Shown here: positions 58,340 through 64,000 of the stretch, piece by piece
Numbering within the stretch: position 1 is the stretch's first letter
Layout: each line of letters opens with the position of its first letter
Origin: Tersicoccus solisilvae
GTDB taxonomy: Bacteria > Actinomycetota > Actinomycetes > Actinomycetales > Micrococcaceae
DNA length: 64,000 nt
Direction: 5' to 3'
Assembly: GCF_014643255.1 (NCBI RefSeq)
Contig: NZ_BMJI01000005.1
Coordinates: 1 to 64,000 of the forward strand
Notes under the pieces: model-generated
Told to the model about the DNA's origin: nothing
What the model saw: only the letters and a program-made list of their open reading frames with translations
Database searches by the model: none
Made by a program: the position numbers and the translations under genes

Positions 58340-58794
58340 GTGAGTGCCACCGGGATCGACGCGGAGCCGGTCACCTTGGCCTTCGCCGTCAAGGCGCTGC
58401 AGTTCATCCCCGAAACCGTGCGCAACCCGCTGGGTCGCCGGCGTCCCGATCGCCCTCGCTGCCCCCGAGCAGCGCACCTGGTTCGTCACCGCGGTCACCC
58501 TCGGAGTGCTCGTGCACATCGCCGGGGACTTGCTCACCACCGGCGGGGTGAACCTGGTCTGGCCGTTCACCATCAAGCCGCCCAAGGGCAATCGAGAGCC
58601 TGCCCGTCCTCAAGGAGTGCTGGAAGCCCAACGGCTACCTCGCCTTCCCCGTCCTCGGCAATGCCGGGTCCTGGCGCGAATGGCTGCTCCTGGTCCCGAT
58701 CTCCGCGTACGCGATCTTCGGGATCGGCACGGCCCTCGTCGCGCTCTCCCGCACCGGCATCGACCACCTGATCGCGACCATCGGACTGCGCTGA
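58340..58794 (+). pseudogene. Broken DUF457/YbcI-like metal-dependent hydrolase remnant
   Basis: Three reading frames in sequence recover parts of one membrane protein: AFAVKALQFIPETVRNPL, then WVAGVPIALAAPEQ and LGVLVHIAGDLLTTGG, then LKECWKPNGYLAFPVLGN to a stop at 58792-58794. This matches the second half of the DUF457 (YbcI/YdjM) family. At least two frameshifts and the absence of the N-terminal half mark it as decayed. It sits at the junction between the glycan cluster and the accessory island, so the island may have inserted into it or dragged it in. Confidence 0.75.
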
Positions 58795-58841
58795 CCCGCG
58801 GCCCTAGTCATCGGGCCGCGCGCTGCGGCACACTGACCCGC

Positions 58842-60812
58842 ATGACGGGGGAACGCAGCGAAAACGAATGGGCCCAAGTCCTCACCGACGCCATCAAGAC
58901 CGGGGTACCCGTCGCCCCAGGGGGTGAGCATCTCGGGATCCTCGACGTCGACATGCGGCAGGCAGCGACGATCGCTCCTGACGACGACGAGCTCGAGCAG
59001 TGGGGACCGGAGCGGACCATCCCCTCCGCCGCAGTCCGACTGGCGCTCCTTGACAGCAACACCACGCCCGACCCGCACGGCCTGCAGGTCCATGGGTGCC
59101 GGATCACCGGATCCCTCGACCTCGTCGAGGCGAGCCTTGACTGCCGCATCGTCCTCTCCCGCTGCCAGCTGGACCACGACCTGGAGGCCAACGGACTGCA
59201 GATCCCCGCGCTTGCCCTCCCGGGCTGCCGAGTCGCGGGGATCAACCTCGACGGCGCCCGGGTGGACGGAGGGGCCTTCTGTGCTGGGTTGCAGGCGGCC
59301 GGAGAGGTGCGTGCTCTTGGTGCGCACATTGGCGGACAACTGGGCCTGCAGAAGGCGGTCCTCTCCAACCGCGGTGGGAATGCCCTCAACCTCGACGGTG
59401 CACAGGTGGACGGCGGCGCGTTCTGGGCCGGGTTGGTCACGGCCGGCGATGTACGCGCCGTCGGTGCGCACATCGCTGGTGAGTTGAAGCTTCAAGGGGC
59501 CGTGTTGTCCAATCCAGGCGGGAGTGCTCTCATCCTCGACGGCGCCCGGGTGGACGGCGGGGCGTTCTGGGCTGGGTTGCGCGCGACCGGAGAGGTGCGT
59601 GCTCTTGGTGCGCACTTTGACGGACAGCTGGGCCTGCAGAAGGCGGTCCTCTCCAACCGCGGCGGGAATGCCCTCAGCCTCGACGCTGCGCGGGTGGACG
59701 GTGCGGTGTTCGGGGCTGGGTTGCAGGCGTCCGGGGAGGTGCGCGCTCTTGGTGCGCACATTGGCGGACAACTGGGCCTGCAGAAGGCGGTCCTCTCCAA
59801 CCGCGGCGGGAATGCCCTCAACCTCGACGGTGCACAGGTGGACGGCGGCGCGTTTTGGGCTGGGTTGCGCGCGACCGGGGAGGTGCGAGCTGTCAGTGCG
59901 CACATCGGCGGCCAGCTGGACCTGGAAAAGGTGGTGTGCCGTCCGCTTCCGTCCCTCGAAGCAGTCGGGAAGATCGACATGCAGGACGCGGTGATCGGAA
60001 CCCTGTTCATCGGTGGGACGACGGCGAAGCTGGATCTGCATCTCTCGCACATTCAGGCGCTCGTCCTTCAAGACCAAGAACCGCCCTCAGGGCTGGAGGC
60101 CACCGGCTGGACGCTGACCAGCATCCGACTAAACGGCGTCGACCCCAAGGAACAGGGTCGCGATGTCGTCCTCACCCACTGGTTGGACAAGCAGGAGGGG
60201 TTCGTGCCGCAACCGTGGCATGAAGCGGCCGATGCGCTGGCTCGTGACGGCCACGTGGAGGAGGCGACCCGATTGCGCATCGCTGCGGCGAAGCGGTCCA
60301 CCAAGCAGCTTCGACCGGCTGGACCGCCGACCTGGTCGGTGCGCGCGGTCATCAGGTGGGTAACCGGGTGGTTTCGGTGGCTGCTCCGCCACGGGTACGG
60401 GCTCGCCGTCGCTTTCGGATACCGACCCTTGCGCGCCGGGCTCTGGCTGGCCGCCTTCGGGCTCGTCACCCTGGCGATCGTCACCGGCTGCGCTACCCAG
60501 CTAGAACCCGCTCGGCAGGCGCGACCGCTGTCCACCGAGACCGCCGTTCAGGTCGTCGACCAGCACGGTCCCCTGACCGGTGCCACCGACTGCCAGGCCG
60601 CCCGCGAGGGCTGGGACTACCCGTGCCTGAACAAGTGGCTGTACGCCGCCGAGACGGCGTTGCCCGTCGTCGGCAGCGTGCAGTCCTCCGCATGGGTGTG
60701 GAGCCCCGGCGCGTGGCTCGCCGCGGCGGTCGTCACCGCCCTGAAGGCGCTGGCCTGGCTGTTCACCGTCCTGCTGCTCGGCGGGGTCACCAACCTGCTC
60801 CGCAAGACCTGA
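58842..60812 (+). CDS. Tandem-repeat protein with C-terminal membrane helices
   Basis: This 656-residue protein of unknown function has an N-terminal region (1-155), then about four to five copies of a 48-residue repeat (about 160-365) containing LDGAxVDGGxFxAGL and GExRALGAHIGGQLxLQ. It ends in a C-terminal region with two hydrophobic helices (about 527-550 and 625-652). Repeats of this LxLxGAxV type resemble pentapeptide or bactofilin-like beta-helices. Streptomyces relatives are loosely called membrane-associated oxidoreductases, but I see no oxidoreductase motif. The ATG follows CACACT by seven bases, so it may be leaderless. Confidence 0.7.
   Translation: MTGERSENEWAQVLTDAIKTGVPVAPGGEHLGILDVDMRQAATIAPDDDELEQWGPERTIPSAAVRLALLDSNTTPDPHGLQVHGCRITGSLDLVEASLDCRIVLSRCQLDHDLEANGLQIPALALPGCRVAGINLDGARVDGGAFCAGLQAAGEVRALGAHIGGQLGLQKAVLSNRGGNALNLDGAQVDGGAFWAGLVTAGDVRAVGAHIAGELKLQGAVLSNPGGSALILDGARVDGGAFWAGLRATGEVRALGAHFDGQLGLQKAVLSNRGGNALSLDAARVDGAVFGAGLQASGEVRALGAHIGGQLGLQKAVLSNRGGNALNLDGAQVDGGAFWAGLRATGEVRAVSAHIGGQLDLEKVVCRPLPSLEAVGKIDMQDAVIGTLFIGGTTAKLDLHLSHIQALVLQDQEPPSGLEATGWTLTSIRLNGVDPKEQGRDVVLTHWLDKQEGFVPQPWHEAADALARDGHVEEATRLRIAAAKRSTKQLRPAGPPTWSVRAVIRWVTGWFRWLLRHGYGLAVAFGYRPLRAGLWLAAFGLVTLAIVTGCATQLEPARQARPLSTETAVQVVDQHGPLTGATDCQAAREGWDYPCLNKWLYAAETALPVVGSVQSSAWVWSPGAWLAAAVVTALKALAWLFTVLLLGGVTNLLRKT
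59319..59894 (+). repeat. Four 144-bp tandem repeats inside a coding gene
   Basis: The same start (GGTGCGCAC) recurs at 59319, 59463, 59607 and 59751, and a close version at 59895, exactly 144 bp apart. Copies 1 and 4 are almost identical at DNA level, including wobble bases. The period is 48 codons, so copy number can change without breaking the frame. Confidence 0.9.
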
Positions 60813-60880
60813 GCTCAACCGTCTGCCTGGGTTGGCCCCACCTCCGGGTTGGCACCATGGTTATCGATCCGAGAGGACTG

Positions 60881-61488
60881 ATGCGTGTCACCACGGTCGC
60901 GGAAGCTGGCCGGACGCTCGGGGTCTCCGAGACCGCCGTCCGCAAGCTCATCAGCCGGGGACGCCTGACCGTCACCGGTCGCTCCGGAAACCTCATCCTG
61001 CTCGACGAGCAGCAGGTCCTCGCCCTCGCCGACACCGGTCGACGCCGTGACCGACCCTGGAGGGCGTGCACCGCGTGGGCGTCCCTGTGTCGGTTTTCTG
61101 GAGAACGACCCGACTGGCTCGATCCGTCCACCCGCGCCCGGCTGCGCGCGAAGCTGCGCGGCTACGACGTCGAGGACATCCGCCAGCTCGCCCGGCACCG
61201 GGCGACCACCCTGGCCGATCCCAGCACCGCAGTGCCCTTCGGCCTGGAGGCCGGCCCGATCGCGATCATCGACGGCTACACCGCTCCGGCGCCACCGACA
61301 TGCTGGCCCACGAACGTCGCCTGATCGCCATGGCCAAGGGCGGCGTCATCCTGCGCGAGCCCGTCGTCGAGGTGGCCAAAGCTCATGGGCGCGTTCCGGT
61401 CGCCGCGGTCGCCCTGGCCCTGCTGGTCTACCCCCACGCCCAGCTGGCCGCCGCCGGCGCGGCCGCGCTCGGACGCCGCCTGGATTGA
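60881..61488 (+). pseudogene. Frameshifted paralogue of the HTH antitoxin-like gene
   Basis: ATG 60881 (with AGAGG four bases upstream) opens a 147-codon frame (TVAEAGRTLGVSETAVRKLI start) that ends early at 61324. From about 61290 the next frame continues the homology (AHERRLIAMAKGGVILREP) to a stop at 61486-61488. Alignment with the intact gene next door matches the HTH, GERPDWL-like, GYDVEDIRQLARHRATT and the C-terminal part. About 40 residues in the middle are missing. So it carries a deletion and a frameshift. Confidence 0.75.
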
Positions 61489-61521
61489 CAGAATAGTGTT
61501 TCTAAAGCCACCATTGTGTCT
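61485..61521 (+). promoter_or_regulatory. A/T-rich promoter region of the HTH-nucleotidyltransferase pair
   Basis: A perfect -35 TTGACA (61485-61490) stands just before the HTH gene. No good -10 lies at 17 bp. Two related segments, GTGTTTCTA (61496-61504) and TTGTGTCTA (61514-61522), could be operator half-sites for autoregulation by the HTH protein. Confidence 0.4.
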
Positions 61522-62205
61522 ATGGTTCAGGTCACGCTGAATGAGGCCGCCGACATTCTCGACGTCGGCCGTACTGCCGTCGTCCACTATCTGGAATCCG
61601 GCAGGCTGAAAGCCGTCGGCCGCATCGGTCGAACCACCCTGCTTGAACGCGCCGACGTCCTGGCCCTGAAGGGCGAGCCGCTCCGACGGGGCCGCAGCTG
61701 GAGCCCGCGCATCGCCTGGGCTGCCATCGCCCTCCTGTCCGGTCAACGTGTCGACTGGCTTGGCGCCGACGAGCTGAGCCGCATCAAGCGGCGTCTCACC
61801 GGGTACGACGTCGAGGCCGTCCGTCACCTCGCGCGTCACCGCGCCATCACCTTCAGCTTCGACGCGCCGGAGAACGTGCGCGGACACCTCGAATCCCTCG
61901 CCCTCGTCACCGGGGAGACCAGCCTGCAGGACGCGGAGGTCGCACGCTCCTTCGGCTTGGCCGGCGGCCGGGGGGGACGCCTGGACGGGTACGTCACCGC
62001 CGCCCAGGCGCGCCCCATCGCCGGAGCCCTGGGGCTCGCCGAGGTGCACCGCGGCAACGTGACACTGCGCGAGACAACGATCGAGCAGCCGTTCGCTGCT
62101 GGGCGTACCCCGATCGCGGCGGTCGCCCTGGACCTGATGGACAGCCCCGACACGCGCCTTGCCTCCGCCGGCCGGCAGAAGATGAAGGAGCTGCTCGGTG
62201 GCTGA
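61522..62205 (+). CDS. HTH protein, probable antitoxin
   Basis: This 227-residue protein has an N-terminal excisionase/MerR-like helix-turn-helix (about 3-45; LNEAADILDVGRTAVVHYLE). A middle part with WLGADELSRIKRRLTGYDVEAVRHLARHR (read in parts) and a C-terminal region ending KMKELLGG follow. The last eight bases overlap the nucleotidyltransferase gene, an arrangement typical of antitoxin before toxin. ATG 61522 is preferred; GTG 61516 is also possible. A decayed copy lies just upstream. Antitoxin function is inferred from context. Confidence 0.65.
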   Translation: MVQVTLNEAADILDVGRTAVVHYLESGRLKAVGRIGRTTLLERADVLALKGEPLRRGRSWSPRIAWAAIALLSGQRVDWLGADELSRIKRRLTGYDVEAVRHLARHRAITFSFDAPENVRGHLESLALVTGETSLQDAEVARSFGLAGGRGGRLDGYVTAAQARPIAGALGLAEVHRGNVTLRETTIEQPFAAGRTPIAAVALDLMDSPDTRLASAGRQKMKELLGG

Positions 62206-62998
62206 TCAGGCCCGCCCCGTGTGGGAGATCCCCTACCCGAGGTACGGATGGGCAGCACCTTGGCCGCGGTGCTTTGAGGTGGCCGAGGTCCTCTCCCCAG
62301 AGGACTGGACGCTCGTCGGCGGCCTGATGGTCCAGCTGCACCTGCAGCGAGCCGGCATCCGGACCATCAGGCCGACCGAGGACATCGACATGGTCGCCCA
62401 CATCGAGACCGACCCCAATCGCCTGTCCAAGGTCCAGGGTCGCCTGATGACACTCGGATACGTCCCGAAGCCGCCTCTGCCGCGCGGCGCAGCGGCCCAC
62501 CGCTTCGAGAGGGGCGGCAGCGAGGTGATCGACCTGATGGTCGCCGATCACGCCAACACCGACCCCGCCCCGACGCTGATGGGACGCCCCGTCGTGAAGG
62601 TGCACGGCGCTACGGGCGCGCTGCAGCGAACAGTCAACAGCATCATCGCGACCGACCCTGACGGCACCACCCACAGCATCATCAGCGTGCCAAACTCGAT
62701 CGCCGCACTCGGGCTGAAAGCAGCCGCCTACATCGACGACAGGAGGGATACCCGCCGGCACCTGGACGATGCGATCAGCCTCGCGGCCACGATCGCTGAC
62801 CCCGTCGCCGAAGCTCGCTTCTTGCGCGGACACGACCGCGGCAGGATCCGGCGGATCTGGGCTCACCTGCAGGACCCGGACCACCCGTCCTGGTTGACCT
62901 TGGACCCTGAGCACATACCGGCAGCACGCTCGGCGCTGTCGATCCTCACCCAGAAGACGCAGGGTCTCACCGACGTGCGTCGGCTCGGCTTGACCTGA
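62198..62998 (+). CDS. Nucleotidyltransferase-fold protein, probable AbiEii-like toxin
   Basis: This 266-residue protein has the nucleotidyltransferase fingerprint: VGGLMVQLHLQRAG near residue 40 and, 20 residues on, PTEDIDMVAHIE, which supplies the D-x-D metal site. A later VIDLMVAD could give the third carboxylate. These features recur in AbiEii/MenT-type toxins, which modify tRNA ends. The GTG start overlaps the HTH gene by eight bases and has AAGGAG seven bases upstream, giving strong coupling. The target is unknown. Confidence 0.72.
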   Translation: MADQARPVWEIPYPRYGWAAPWPRCFEVAEVLSPEDWTLVGGLMVQLHLQRAGIRTIRPTEDIDMVAHIETDPNRLSKVQGRLMTLGYVPKPPLPRGAAAHRFERGGSEVIDLMVADHANTDPAPTLMGRPVVKVHGATGALQRTVNSIIATDPDGTTHSIISVPNSIAALGLKAAAYIDDRRDTRRHLDDAISLAATIADPVAEARFLRGHDRGRIRRIWAHLQDPDHPSWLTLDPEHIPAARSALSILTQKTQGLTDVRRLGLT

Positions 62999-63231
62999 CA
63001 GCAGCGGTGCGAGTGGCGGCTGGAGTACCGCACACATGAGGGGCATGACGACCTCTGCGATCATCGCCTTCCCCGCCACGATCACCCTCGACGACGCCGA
63101 CCACGCCGACGAGGCGCTCCGCGAGACGAACGCGAGTACGCCGGGATCCCCTCCTACGCCAACCGTCGGCCCGAGACCCTCGCCGGCTCGCGAACTCCAG
63201 CTCCGGCCCCTCGACGAGGCAGAACGCGGCC
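62999..63231. other. Degenerate non-coding stretch at the island end
   Basis: No convincing gene is present. A 72-codon open frame (63036-63254) runs into the end of the opposite gene and matches nothing I recognise. A neighbouring frame has EREYAGIPSYANRRPE, so this may be the remnant of a lost gene with a frameshift. Confidence 0.4.
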
Positions 63232-64000
63232 TCAGTGCCGGATCGGCTCGCTGACCAGGTCCTTCGGTATGCGCGGCAGCGGCGAGGGCAGGTGCTGGAA
63301 CGGGTGCCGGATCCAGTGCCACGGCGAGAGCCCGACCTCGGTCTCGTGGGCGCCCTCATGGCGTGCCTTCCAGCCGAGCACCGCCTGGGCCTTCGCCCAC
63401 GGCCCGCTGGCCCAGTACTCGACGAACGGCCGCGTCGTCGGTCCGTCCCAGCCGAGCAGCCGCTTCAGGTCCGCCGGCTCCCGCACGTCGCCGGCGCCGA
63501 GCTCCTCGCCGGCGATCCGGCGCAGCTGGTCCTGGTCCGGGTTCTCCTCGTGGAACTCGGGCCACCAGCGGCGCATCTGCAGGCCCGGGTCGACGTCCGG
63601 GTTGGCTCCGAGCGCGTAGTCCGGGCCGTAGACGGCGACGTCGGCACCGGTGACCGCGCCGTACATCACCGACGTCGACAGCCGGTTGGAGACCACCCGG
63701 CGCGACGAGGCCATCAGGTACAGCACCCGGGCGATGAACCGCGGGTCGCGGCGCTCCCCCGAGCTGACGATATGGTGGCCGGCACCCTCCCAGGCCCGCA
63801 CGATCGTCTCGTTCTGCAGGTCGTCGATGTGCAGGCTGACCGTCGCCGATCCTTCCTTCTCCCGCACCTGCGCCGCGTAGGCCGCGTGGTCGCCGGCGAC
63901 CTTGAGCAGCGCCGTGCCGTGCATCGGCAGCACCAGGGTCCGGTCCTCACGGGCCGGCAGCGCGTCGGCCTGCTGCGCCTGCCGCAGCAGGTAGAGGTAG
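63232..64000 (-). CDS. Partial gene, possibly a glycan-related transferase (5' end outside window)
   Basis: The minus-strand frame stays open to the window edge, so at least 255 residues of a longer protein are present. It starts here as YLYLLRQAQQAD. Features are VLPMHGTALLKVAGDHAAY, SLHIDDLQNETIV, SSRRVVSNRLSTSVMYGAV and GADVAVYGPDYALG, a layout seen in GT-B-like glycosyltransferases and capsule proteins, where a late Ser/Gly-rich loop binds the nucleotide. The family is not identified. Its place near the legionaminic-acid cluster suggests transfer of that sugar. Confidence 0.5.
   Translation of the reverse strand, partial: YLYLLRQAQQADALPAREDRTLVLPMHGTALLKVAGDHAAYAAQVREKEGSATVSLHIDDLQNETIVRAWEGAGHHIVSSGERRDPRFIARVLYLMASSRRVVSNRLSTSVMYGAVTGADVAVYGPDYALGANPDVDPGLQMRRWWPEFHEENPDQDQLRRIAGEELGAGDVREPADLKRLLGWDGPTTRPFVEYWASGPWAKAQAVLGWKARHEGAHETEVGLSPWHWIRHPFQHLPSPLPRIPKDLVSEPIRH

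Noticed and set aside
59319-59938. CRISPR-like regular repeats
   Set aside because: Period is 144 bp with no unique spacers, and the units translate to a repeated protein domain.
63036-63254. A 72-codon gene between the toxin-like gene and the last gene
   Set aside because: No ribosome-binding site, it ends inside the opposite gene, and the sequence is composition-biased without a recognised family.

Overview
This 64 kb window comes from the chromosome of a very GC-rich actinobacterium. The evidence for this is the fused OdhA/Kgd-type 2-oxoglutarate dehydrogenase (E2 and E1 in one chain), a SigR/RsrA pair, the 24-residue ribosomal protein bL37, RF2 without a programmed frameshift, FtsEX next to a coiled-coil peptidase, and a tmRNA tag ending ALAA. 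Gene content (Tad pilus cluster, GuaB1, MntH/MntR) points to Micrococcales, probably Micrococcaceae (Micrococcus- or Kocuria-like). That placement is inference. I found no rRNA, tRNA, CRISPR array, integrase or transposase.

Positions 1-45,400 are mostly core genome. They hold a zinc-type ABC uptake operon with a possible Zur operator, a pair of overlapping CNNM/CorC membrane proteins, guaB1 divergent from kgd, and bL37. Next come rsrA-sigR with a candidate autoregulatory promoter, aroA-rsgA, a phospholipid synthase and a flippase-like protein with hisN. A manganese module (mntH-mntR) has an operator across the mntH start codon. These are followed by a GH13 alpha-glucosidase, an MFS exporter, a trypsin-like lipoprotein, phosphoketolase, dienelactone hydrolase, ssrA, smpB, an ftsE-ftsX-M23 division operon, prfB, glgC and a seven-gene Tad pilus operon.

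Positions 45,500-58,300 are a surface and glycan region. A secreted GH25 lysozyme with FG-GAP-like repeats is followed by two divergent operons that look like a nearly complete legionaminic-acid pathway of the GDP-sugar (Campylobacter) type. The minus-strand operon is legH-legI-legG-ptmE-legB-legC-flippase, nearly all with overlapping or abutting starts and stops. The plus-strand operon is ptmF-like, CMP-sugar synthetase and ptmA-like. Together they should make CMP-legionaminic acid (or a close nonulosonic acid) and export a glycan that carries it.

Positions 58,300-63,230 are an accessory island with decayed and repeated DNA. It contains a frame-broken DUF457-like pseudogene, a membrane protein with near-identical 144-bp tandem repeats, a broken HTH gene, its intact paralogue, and an overlapping nucleotidyltransferase-fold gene. 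The last two look like a toxin-antitoxin or abortive-infection pair. The window ends inside a minus-strand gene, probably part of the glycan locus. Several genes have a -10 hexamer only 6-7 nt before the start codon and no ribosome-binding site, which suggests leaderless transcripts.
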